This document shows positions 57,149 to 64,000 of a stretch of DNA of 64,000 nt, in pieces. The notes beneath the pieces are model-generated. The model saw nothing but the letters and a program-made list of their open reading frames with translations, made no database searches and had not been told where the DNA came from. The stretch lies in NCBI RefSeq assembly GCF_018835585.1, contig NZ_JAHGVE010000015.1, forward strand, positions 53,301-117,300. Reading direction: 5' to 3'. This DNA comes from Pelorhabdus rhamnosifermentans. Lineage in GTDB: Bacteria; Bacillota; Negativicutes; UMGS1260. Position 1 is the first letter of the stretch; every line of letters begins with the position of its first letter. Position numbers and translations under genes: made by a program.

Positions 57149-59856
57149 GTAATGTGAAGAAAATTATTGGGATTGGAGCGTCGCCGGGAATTGCCATTGG
57201 AATCATTACGCATCTTAATAACGAGAACTGTGATATTTCTTCTGTTCGACAAGGTACATTGGAAGAAGAGCAAGAGCGATTTATTCAAGCTCAGAATCAG
57301 GCACTGGAGCAGCTAAATGACCTTGAAGAGCGAACTAAAAAATCTTTTGGGGAAGAAGAAGCAAAGGTATTTGCTTCGCACGTTCTTATGTTGAAAGACC
57401 CCATGCTTGAATCGGCAGTTAATGAAAAAATTGCTGCGAATTTATCAGCAGAAGCAGCTGTGGAAGAGGCTACGAAGGAACTATCAGCCATGCTTCAGGC
57501 ACTGGAAGACGAATATCTTCGGGAAAGAGCGGCCGATGTTAAAGATGTAGGTAAACGACTTATTCGGGTTTTGCAAGGTAAATCGATGAATAAAGAAGTA
57601 TCAGGCATTGTTGTTGCTGAGGACTTATTGCCTTCTGATACGGCCACGCTGAATTTAAAGATCGTTCAAGGATTTGTGACAGCTGCCGGAGGAAAAACAT
57701 CGCATAGTTCGATTATTGCCAGAGCTGCGGGTATACCGGCTGTTGTGGGTATTGGCGAGGCGATCAAGTGTTTATCTGAACAAAGTCAGGTTATTATTGA
57801 CGGTCATACAGGTATAGTTCTTGTTGATCCAGATGAGAAATTATTAAAAGAATATCAAGCGCGTTTAGACAAGGAACAGCAGGTTCAGGCTCGGTTAGCA
57901 GAATTAAAAATGCTGCCTGCTGTGACGCGGGATGGCGAAAACATTGAGGTCGCCGCAAATATTGGCACCCCTCAGGATATGGTGACAGTAGTCCACGCCG
58001 GCGCTGACGGAGTAGGCTTGTTTCGTACGGAGTTCTTGTTTTTACAACGAGATTCGCTTCCAACGGAAGAAGAGCAAGTTGATTCATATCAAGCCGTACT
58101 GTCCGCCATGCCTGATAAAAAGATAGTTATCCGAACCTTGGATGCAGGTGGTGATAAAGAATTACCCTTTTTGGCTGGTAAGCCGGAAACCAATCCGGCT
58201 CTCGGCCTAAGGGCAATTCGGCTGTGCCTTGCTCGCAAAGATGTTTTTAAAACACAGTTGCGCGCATTGCTTCGGGCCAGTGTGGTAGGAAATCTTCACA
58301 TTATGTTTCCCATGATTGCTACATTGGAAGAATTAATGACTGCCAAGGCTATGCTTGAAGAGGCGAAAAAGGAATTAGCTGCAGAAAATATTCTCTTTCA
58401 AGCGGATGTTCCGGTGGGAATTATGGTTGAAGTGCCTGCGGCGGCAGTAAACGCTGATTTATTTGCGCCTGAAGTGGATTTCTTTAGCATTGGTACGAAT
58501 GATCTCGTTCAATATACTTTGGCTGCCGATCGCATGAATGATCAAGTATCTTACCTTAGTGATTATTTTCAACCAGCTGTTTTGCGATTGATACAGTTAG
58601 TAGTAAAAGCAGCCGGAGAAAACGGCAAATGGGTCGGCATGTGTGGAGAAATGGCTGGGGATCCTTTAGCTACGCCCCTTCTTGTAGGAATGGGTATTTC
58701 GGAATTGTCCATGAGTGCTCGTTCTGTGGCGAGTGTAAAGAATAAGATCAGAAATCTTAGTGTTCTCGAAGCTCGCGAATGGGCGGCCTATATTGTTAAA
58801 TTGAAGCAAGTTTCCGAGGTGCGCCAGTATCTAGCCCAAATTGCTAACAAGTTAGATCAAGCCGCAACAGATCAGAGTAGCGTTCTCAAAAATGCTGTAA
58901 GGAAAATTGCGATTATGACGAGTGGCGGCGATTGCCCAGGTATGAATGCAGCTATTCGTGCAGCAGTCCGTGTAGCCTTAAGCCTGAATATGGAAGTTTG
59001 GGGAATTAAAAATGGCTATGCAGGCATGACGGCTAATGAATTTATTCCCCTTGATTCCCGGTCGGTTGGCGATATTATTCAAAAGGGCGGTACCTTTTTA
59101 GGAACAGCCCGCTCGGAAGAATTTAAAACATCAGCAGGTCGTCAGCGCGCTTTTGAAAACTTGAAACGGCGGGGCATTGAAGGCGTATTAGTCTTAGGTG
59201 GTGATGGCTCGCTCACAGGTGCTGCTATGCTTGGTGAACTAGGTATGAATGTGGTTGGATTGCCAGCGACCATTGATAATGATATTTACGGTACTGATTA
59301 TACTATTGGATTTGATACAGCTGTGAATACGGCTGTTGATGCCATTAATAAATTGCGTGATACGGCTTCCTCTCATGGTCGTGTGATGGTCATTGAAGTT
59401 ATGGGCCGTCATTGTGGCGCTATTGCCTTGACTGCCGGACTTGCTGGCGGGGCTGAGAGTATTCTGATTCCAGAAGAACCTTTTGATCTTGACAGTGTTT
59501 GTAAGCAGTTGTTAGCATCAAAAAATGCCGGTAAACAATATAGTATTGTTGTTGTTGCCGAAGGAGTGGGCAGTGCTTTAAAAATAGGCGATACGATTGC
59601 TTCAAAAACAGGATTAGAAACGCGTGTATCTGTTTTAGGACATATTCAACGTGGTGGTGCGCCAACGGTATTTGATCGGATGTTAGCCAGTACTTTGGCT
59701 GAACGTGCTGTATTTGGTTTGGCAGCGGGCGTTACGCAGGTTATGTATGGTGTGCACGCAGGGAGGATTGTACCAACGAATATTCACGATGCTGTTACAA
59801 AGAAGAAAAATTTTAATGAGGATCTTTGTCAACTGAGTGGCATGATTTCCAAATGA
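57145..59856 (+). CDS. PTS Enzyme I fused to ATP-dependent 6-phosphofructokinase
   Basis: One uninterrupted frame of 903 residues. Residues 1 to about 575 are a full Enzyme I, with GGKTSHSSIIARAAGIPAVVG (phosphohistidine His187), IRTLDAGGDKELPF, GIMVEVPAA, FSIGTNDLVQYTLAADR and Cys500 in GMCGEMAGDP. After about ten linker residues, residues 586-903 are a complete bacterial PFK: TSGGDCPGMNAAIRA, FLGTARSEEF, GGDGS of the ATP type, ATIDNDI with the catalytic aspartate, VIEVMGRHCG, GGAESILIPE with the allosteric glutamate, and GHIQRGGAPT. Length matches the sum of the two families (about 575 and 319). It starts at a GTG overlapping ptsH. I see no frameshift or internal start at the junction. It would link PEP-driven sugar uptake to the committed step of glycolysis. 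Confidence 0.95.
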   Translation: MSNVKKIIGIGASPGIAIGIITHLNNENCDISSVRQGTLEEEQERFIQAQNQALEQLNDLEERTKKSFGEEEAKVFASHVLMLKDPMLESAVNEKIAANLSAEAAVEEATKELSAMLQALEDEYLRERAADVKDVGKRLIRVLQGKSMNKEVSGIVVAEDLLPSDTATLNLKIVQGFVTAAGGKTSHSSIIARAAGIPAVVGIGEAIKCLSEQSQVIIDGHTGIVLVDPDEKLLKEYQARLDKEQQVQARLAELKMLPAVTRDGENIEVAANIGTPQDMVTVVHAGADGVGLFRTEFLFLQRDSLPTEEEQVDSYQAVLSAMPDKKIVIRTLDAGGDKELPFLAGKPETNPALGLRAIRLCLARKDVFKTQLRALLRASVVGNLHIMFPMIATLEELMTAKAMLEEAKKELAAENILFQADVPVGIMVEVPAAAVNADLFAPEVDFFSIGTNDLVQYTLAADRMNDQVSYLSDYFQPAVLRLIQLVVKAAGENGKWVGMCGEMAGDPLATPLLVGMGISELSMSARSVASVKNKIRNLSVLEAREWAAYIVKLKQVSEVRQYLAQIANKLDQAATDQSSVLKNAVRKIAIMTSGGDCPGMNAAIRAAVRVALSLNMEVWGIKNGYAGMTANEFIPLDSRSVGDIIQKGGTFLGTARSEEFKTSAGRQRAFENLKRRGIEGVLVLGGDGSLTGAAMLGELGMNVVGLPATIDNDIYGTDYTIGFDTAVNTAVDAINKLRDTASSHGRVMVIEVMGRHCGAIALTAGLAGGAESILIPEEPFDLDSVCKQLLASKNAGKQYSIVVVAEGVGSALKIGDTIASKTGLETRVSVLGHIQRGGAPTVFDRMLASTLAERAVFGLAAGVTQVMYGVHAGRIVPTNIHDAVTKKKNFNEDLCQLSGMISK

Positions 59857-59903
59857 GTTGGGTTTTTGCTACTTTGAATTGAACGTTTCGTGAGCAAAAG
59901 ATC

Positions 59904-59950
59904 AGTACTGATGAACGAGTAATTGGGTTACTTGTTCATTAGTACTTTTT
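59904..59950 (+). terminator. Terminator of the PTS operon
   Basis: The arms 59904-59922 (starting AGTACTGATGAAC) and 59928-59946 pair over 19 bp with two G-T wobbles around TTGGG, followed by a T-run. It lies 47 bases after the fusion gene, separating the operon from the regulator at 60073. Confidence 0.85.
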
Positions 59951-59978
59951 CTTTTGTAGGAAGGGAAAAAATAGTTTG

Positions 59979-60007
59979 TTGTGCTTCTTTTGTTAACGTA
60001 TTATAAT
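59979..60007 (+). promoter_or_regulatory. Sigma-A promoter of the LevR-like regulator
   Basis: TTGTGC (59979-59984), 17 bases, then a perfect TATAAT (60002-60007). It lies 65 bases before GTG 60073. Confidence 0.55.
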
Positions 60008-60072
60008 AATTACGAAATAGATCGATTATGCTAAAAATTGCTTTATTGTGTCTCCTTTAGGAGGTGGGCTTA

Positions 60073-63018
60073 GTGAAACGGCAGTTTAAGGTGTTAGAAG
60101 TTTTAGAAGAACTTTGTACTGAAAAAATGACGCTGGAATTACTCAAACAGCCTTTACCTGTGGGGTTTATGGCAGAAGAAATTGCTATAGCCGGAGGCTT
60201 TTCTCGCAGTAATACGAGCGGAGATCTCAATGCTCTCCATCGAGCGGGGTTAGTCATCAAAGTTAGTGGACGACCAACGTATTATATTGCTCGGTCATGG
60301 GTTGAAGAGAATATGTCTGTTGTTTCAGATAGCTTTCCTTTAACAATAAAGCATCATAATGAATTGCTTCAGTTTATTGTGTCAACAGGCTTAGCTGTTG
60401 ACAATGGACGAATAGAAAAAGCAGATACGAAAGGCATGGCTAAGGTCGAGAAAAATGAAGTCTTTGAACATCTTATTGGTTCGCAGGGCAGTTTAAAGGT
60501 TGCTGTGGAGCAAGCGAAAGCGGCTATTTTATATCCGCCTAAGGGACTGGATACTTTGCTTGTTGGGCCGACGGGAGTTGGTAAAACATTATTTGCTGAG
60601 TACATGTATCATTTTGCTCAAGCGACACAGACGATTCGAGAAGAAGGACGATTTGTTGTTTTTAATTGTGCGGACTATGCTAATAATCCACAGCTTCTTA
60701 TGTCGCAATTATTCGGTCATGTGCGCGGTGCTTTTACTGGCGCTGATAAAGATAAAGCAGGTCTGGTGGAAAAAGCCAATGGTGGAATTTTGTTGTTGGA
60801 TGAGGTACATCGCCTGCCGCCAGAAGGGCAGGAAATGCTTTTTTATTTGCTTGACCGCCGTGAATTTCGGCGGATGGGCGAGGTTGAGCAACAGCGTAAG
60901 GTGACTGTTCGTATTATTGCCGCGACGACGGAAGAACCTGACTCGGCTTTGCTCAAAACTTTTTTGAGAAGAATTCCCCTTGTTATCCATTTGCCGGAGT
61001 TGGCGGCTCGACCGCTTGGCGAGAGATTTGCTTTAATCCAATTTTTATTAGCGAAAGAGGCTGAACATATTCAAACTGATATTCGTGTGACGCAGGAAGC
61101 ACTATGGGCACTTTTGCTTTATCGTTGCTATGGGAATATTGGTCAGTTACGTAACGATCTTCAATTGGTATGCGCCAAATCCTTTTTACATAGTCAGGGT
61201 AATTGGGTGAAAATCGGTTATGAAATGTTGCCACCGAAGGTGAAACAGTCGTTGCTTCACGATGCTTCCAGTCGGCTGGAAGTAAGTCGAATTTTAAGTC
61301 AACTTGGCAGCGATTTAGTTATTTATGCTAGTCAGGCATCTGAAACAATGCCAAGCGAAACGGTACTATCTTTTGATATTTACCATACTATTGACGAGAA
61401 AATGAAATTTTTGCGCAAACAAGGCATTGCACAAGAAGAAGTGATTGAATGCATTGAAATGGATATTGATGCATTTTTTAGTCAGTTAAGTCCTCAAGAA
61501 CGTTTTTTACAGCCGGAGTACTTAAAAAATATTTTGAAGGATAAATTTGTTACAGACTATAACTTGGCTTTTCATCAGGCTGAACAACAGCTGGAGCGAA
61601 CATTTGGCACGCACTTGTATTATGCTCTTGCCATTCATATTGCGGCGGCTTTGGAACGCTTGCAAAAAGGAATGCCTATTATTAATCCCAATTCTGAAAA
61701 AATTAAGCAAGTTTATGCGCAAGAATTTTTGGCAGCGAAAGAACTGGCCCAGGCTGTTAGTCAAAATATCATTGAAAGAGTGCCTGATGAAGAAATAAGT
61801 TTTATTGCTTTTATGTTGGCTACTTTTGAGAAAAAGCCTGATCAAACGGCTAGCAAAGTGAGTGTTATTGTGTTAACACACGGCCGCTCAACAGCGAGTA
61901 GCATGGCCGATTTTTGTAATCAATTGCTTGGCGTAAATCATGCTCGAGCTATTGATATGACACTTGAGACAAGTGCTGATGCGGTGGTTGAGCAGGCGAT
62001 TACCCTGGCGAAGGAGCTCGATGAGGGAAAAGGATTGTTGCTGTTAGTTGATATGGGATCACTATTAAGTATTGGTCAAGAAATTCAACGTCGTACAGGG
62101 ATTGTTGTCAAAAGTATCGATATGGCAACTACCTTGATGGTTCTACATGCCGTGCATAAGGCGGTGATAGCACAAAATGGCTTGGAAGAAGTTTATCAAG
62201 CTGTTTGGGATGTTCGCAATTTATTTCCGTCGACAGTAGTAAAAACAAATCGCCTTCCTATAGAAGGAAGTAAAGATAAAGCCATTATTACGACTTGTTT
62301 TTCTGGGCAGGGGGCAGCAATAAAAGTTAAGGATTTAATTGAAGAACTTTTAAATCAATGGCAGTTAGAACATGTACGCGTGATTCCCCTTGAAGCTGGA
62401 AATAAAGATCAATTAAAGAATCGATTGACTACGGTACTAGAGTCTTATAACATTGTGGCTAGTGTAGGAAGTATCAATCCAAACATTGTGGGAAAGTTGC
62501 ATATTCCCTTAGAGGAGCTACTGCAGGGCGGTGCCGGCGCGAGTTTGCGAAAAATATTAAGTGGTGATTTGGGTGCCAGTGATATTGCGGATCGTTATAG
62601 TGACCGTGGCTTAGACTGGGAAGTGATGCGTGTGGTTTTGGCTTCTACGCTTGATGAATTTCTTACTTTTGTTAATCCTAATAAGGTCTTAGTTACCTTG
62701 CTTTCCTGTACGAGACAAATTGAAGAGCAATTAGAATTTTCTTTTTCTCATTCTGGATTTATGCGTATGATGATTCATGCAGGTTGTATGGTTGAACGTT
62801 TGTTGACGGATGCGCAAATTAGCTATGCAACGCCGGCGGCTTGTATCAAGGAGCACCCAGAAGAGTATACAGTGATCAGAGCCAATATTCGCAGTTTGGA
62901 ACAGCAGTTTTCTATCACCATTCCAGATGAAGAGATCTGTTATTTAATTGATATTGTCGATATTGAACAACGACAGTGTCATGGATTTAAGGAACAAAAC
63001 GAGAAAAAAATTGAGTAG
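60073..63018 (+). CDS. LevR/ManR-type sigma-54 activator with PRD and PTS-like domains
   Basis: A 981-residue PTS-regulated activator. An amino-terminal helix-turn-helix (AEEIAIAGGFSRSNTSGDL) is followed by an AAA+ domain with VGPTGVGKTLFAEYM near residue 165, GAFTGA near 220 and ILLLDEVHRLP. A PRD lies at about 440-545, an EIIA-Man-like domain (VIVLTHGRSTASS) near 600, an EIIB-like segment (ITTCFSGQGAAIKV) near 740 and a second PRD at the C-terminus. Phosphorylation by HPr and EIIB tunes such proteins. GTG 60073 is chosen because AGGAGG lies about 10 bases before; GTG 60064 abuts it. The likely target is the -24/-12 promoter at 54318. Confidence 0.9.
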   Translation: MKRQFKVLEVLEELCTEKMTLELLKQPLPVGFMAEEIAIAGGFSRSNTSGDLNALHRAGLVIKVSGRPTYYIARSWVEENMSVVSDSFPLTIKHHNELLQFIVSTGLAVDNGRIEKADTKGMAKVEKNEVFEHLIGSQGSLKVAVEQAKAAILYPPKGLDTLLVGPTGVGKTLFAEYMYHFAQATQTIREEGRFVVFNCADYANNPQLLMSQLFGHVRGAFTGADKDKAGLVEKANGGILLLDEVHRLPPEGQEMLFYLLDRREFRRMGEVEQQRKVTVRIIAATTEEPDSALLKTFLRRIPLVIHLPELAARPLGERFALIQFLLAKEAEHIQTDIRVTQEALWALLLYRCYGNIGQLRNDLQLVCAKSFLHSQGNWVKIGYEMLPPKVKQSLLHDASSRLEVSRILSQLGSDLVIYASQASETMPSETVLSFDIYHTIDEKMKFLRKQGIAQEEVIECIEMDIDAFFSQLSPQERFLQPEYLKNILKDKFVTDYNLAFHQAEQQLERTFGTHLYYALAIHIAAALERLQKGMPIINPNSEKIKQVYAQEFLAAKELAQAVSQNIIERVPDEEISFIAFMLATFEKKPDQTASKVSVIVLTHGRSTASSMADFCNQLLGVNHARAIDMTLETSADAVVEQAITLAKELDEGKGLLLLVDMGSLLSIGQEIQRRTGIVVKSIDMATTLMVLHAVHKAVIAQNGLEEVYQAVWDVRNLFPSTVVKTNRLPIEGSKDKAIITTCFSGQGAAIKVKDLIEELLNQWQLEHVRVIPLEAGNKDQLKNRLTTVLESYNIVASVGSINPNIVGKLHIPLEELLQGGAGASLRKILSGDLGASDIADRYSDRGLDWEVMRVVLASTLDEFLTFVNPNKVLVTLLSCTRQIEEQLEFSFSHSGFMRMMIHAGCMVERLLTDAQISYATPAACIKEHPEEYTVIRANIRSLEQQFSITIPDEEICYLIDIVDIEQRQCHGFKEQNEKKIE

Positions 63019-63081
63019 TGAAACAATAAAAATTGAGTAAGAAAAGATAAAATTCATGATACAGGCAGGAGAGAATAGAAT

Positions 63082-63738
63082 TTGACAGCATGGAATATTG
63101 TTGAGGTTATTGGTATTATCGCTTTTGCAGTTTCAGGAGCGTTGACTGGCATACAAAAGAAATTGGACGTTTTTGGAATATTAGTATTGGCTGTGACGAC
63201 AGCTGTTGGGGGTGGTGTACTACGAGATGTGATTATAGGCAATACACCACCTCTTACGTTTCGCGATCCTACTTTTTTTATTATTAGCGCTGTTACAACT
63301 ATTGCGGTATGTTTTACTTATCGTTGGTTAGAGAAATTTAAGGATACTATTCAAATATTTGATGCCATTGGATTGGGCGCTTTTACTGCTACTAGTGCGA
63401 ATCTTGCCATTCAACATAACCTCAATACATTATTTATAGTCACAACAGTTGCAGTGATTACGGGTATTGGCGGAGGTGTGATGCGCGATGTGTTTGTGAA
63501 AGAGATTCCTTATGTTTTTCGACAAGAGGTTTATGCTATTACGACCATTGCAGGGGCGATGGCCTTTTATTATTCGCAGTTTTATGTGGCTAGCAATATT
63601 TCACTGTCTCTTTGTTTTTGTATTACAGCGGGACTTCGCATCTGTTGTATTAAATATCGATTGAATTTTCCTGTTATCGGAATGGGCATGAATTCTGAGA
63701 ACGTTTTATCCAATAATCGCAACGATGAGAAAGTATGA
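63082..63738 (+). CDS. TRIC/UPF0126 (YicG-like) membrane protein
   Basis: A 218-residue membrane protein with about seven hydrophobic segments and two internally similar halves, each with the glycine-rich GGGxxRDV motif: AVGGGVLRDVIIGNTPPL near residue 45 and GIGGGVMRDVFVKEIPYV near 130. The family forms trimeric cation channels in prokaryotes (TRIC type). The start is a TTG behind AGGAGAG. It is the last protein gene before the rRNA promoters. Confidence 0.9.
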   Translation: MTAWNIVEVIGIIAFAVSGALTGIQKKLDVFGILVLAVTTAVGGGVLRDVIIGNTPPLTFRDPTFFIISAVTTIAVCFTYRWLEKFKDTIQIFDAIGLGAFTATSANLAIQHNLNTLFIVTTVAVITGIGGGVMRDVFVKEIPYVFRQEVYAITTIAGAMAFYYSQFYVASNISLSLCFCITAGLRICCIKYRLNFPVIGMGMNSENVLSNNRNDEKV

Positions 63739-63758
63739 TAGGCAGATAATAAAAAATG

Positions 63759-63788
63759 TTGACAAATGTAGAATAAATGTAATATAAT
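63759..63788 (+). promoter_or_regulatory. rRNA operon promoter 1
   Basis: TTGACA (63759-63764), 18 bases, TATAAT (63783-63788), both consensus. It is the first of two tandem promoters leading towards the right edge. Confidence 0.85.
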
Positions 63789-63854
63789 GAATGAGTCGTC
63801 AAAACGACAGGCAAACGCTTTTGCAGCTACGGCTGTGAAGCAAAAAAAAATATG

Positions 63855-63884
63855 TTGACAACATCGCTTGCGATATGGTAACAT
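63855..63884 (+). promoter_or_regulatory. rRNA operon promoter 2
   Basis: TTGACA (63855-63860), 18 bases, TAACAT (63879-63884). It lies 96 bases after promoter 1. Tandem strong promoters of this kind are usual for Firmicute rRNA operons. Confidence 0.75.
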
Positions 63885-63907
63885 ATAAAAGCTGTCGCAA
63901 GGCAACA

Positions 63908-63927
63908 TGCTCTCTGAAAACTGAACA
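63908..63927 (+). promoter_or_regulatory. rRNA leader antitermination-like sequence
   Basis: TGCTCTCTGAAAACTGAACA matches the TGCTCTTTGAAAACTGAACA element commonly found in Firmicute rRNA leaders ahead of 16S rRNA, with one difference. It implies that 16S rRNA begins shortly beyond base 64000. No rRNA sequence is inside the window. Confidence 0.8.
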
Positions 63928-64000
63928 ATGGTAATGATTAATGCCAGATGTGCGGGTTTCTTTTATAAGAAACCAACCAAAATAATTTCTGATTTGAATT

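Noticed and set aside
57145..59856. Two separate genes (ptsI then pfkA) misread as one
   Set aside because: The frame is continuous, and no stop codon, ribosome site or start codon lies at the junction near 58880-58910. The residue that would be the PFK start is not a start codon.
1..64000. CRISPR arrays, insertion sequences, prophage genes and tRNA genes
   Set aside because: I saw no regularly spaced repeats, transposase-like frames, phage structural genes or cloverleaf-forming tRNA sequences in the window, although small tRNAs can be missed by eye.

Overview
The window (about 45% GC by eye, not computed) looks like the chromosome of an anaerobic, diderm Firmicute of the Negativicutes, most likely Sporomusaceae. 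The basis is a periplasmic Tat-exported [NiFe] hydrogenase with cytochrome b and menaquinone genes, a large molybdenum/tungsten cofactor locus, many radical SAM enzymes, Firmicute-type sigma-A and sigma-54 signals, and a Firmicute-type rRNA leader at the right edge. Nearly all genes lie on the + strand, towards the rRNA operon; the exceptions are 42837-45639 and 48669-51377.

Layout. 1-3074: HdrD/GlpC-like Fe-S protein, DUF169-ferredoxin protein and a TIGR04282-type glycosyltransferase. 3411-13273: a sigma-54 activator followed by the operon it probably controls. That operon has a near-perfect palindromic upstream site (5751-5775), a consensus -24/-12 promoter (5858-5873), a three-subunit cytoplasm-facing molybdopterin oxidoreductase (catalytic, four-cluster Fe-S, NrfD anchor), an MJ0619/TrsS-like radical SAM enzyme and a second molybdopterin oxidoreductase. 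13371-24219: the cofactor region, with two MoeA/MogA-fold paralogues carrying cysteine tails, a second sigma-54 promoter, a GNAT, a PhnP-like hydrolase, a Moco-type riboswitch, and moaA, moaC, mogA, MOSC, moeA, mobA, a B12-radical SAM gene and mobB.

24351-36931: uptake [NiFe] hydrogenase (small, large, cytochrome b) with its maturation set (hypA, B, C, D, E, F and a HyaD-type protease), a TatA, and quinone genes (menG, polyprenyl synthase, a broken menA). HypB lacks the amino-terminal CxxCGC nickel motif; a separate 78-residue protein in the same cluster carries it. 36932-42840: a decayed stretch with gene fragments, an ArsS-like radical SAM gene, a TM1266-type regulator, a PocR-domain histidine kinase and an unrecognised 512-residue protein.

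42837-54192: mostly housekeeping genes (NAD synthetase, trans-editing enzymes, threonine synthase, oligoendopeptidase, amidase and three radical SAM proteins). 54265-63018: a mannose-family PTS operon behind a -24/-12 promoter, ending with HPr and a 903-residue protein in which PTS Enzyme I is fused to a complete ATP-type 6-phosphofructokinase. A LevR-type sigma-54 activator follows. The window closes with a TRIC-family membrane protein and tandem rRNA promoters with an antitermination-like leader; 16S rRNA should begin just past base 64000.

The most unusual items are the Enzyme I-phosphofructokinase fusion, the sigma-54-controlled double molybdopterin oxidoreductase operon, the split HypB nickel module, and two long palindromes (14444-14489 and 37083-37124) that share a core and overlap promoters. 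All homology calls rest on reading motifs by eye; no database search was run.
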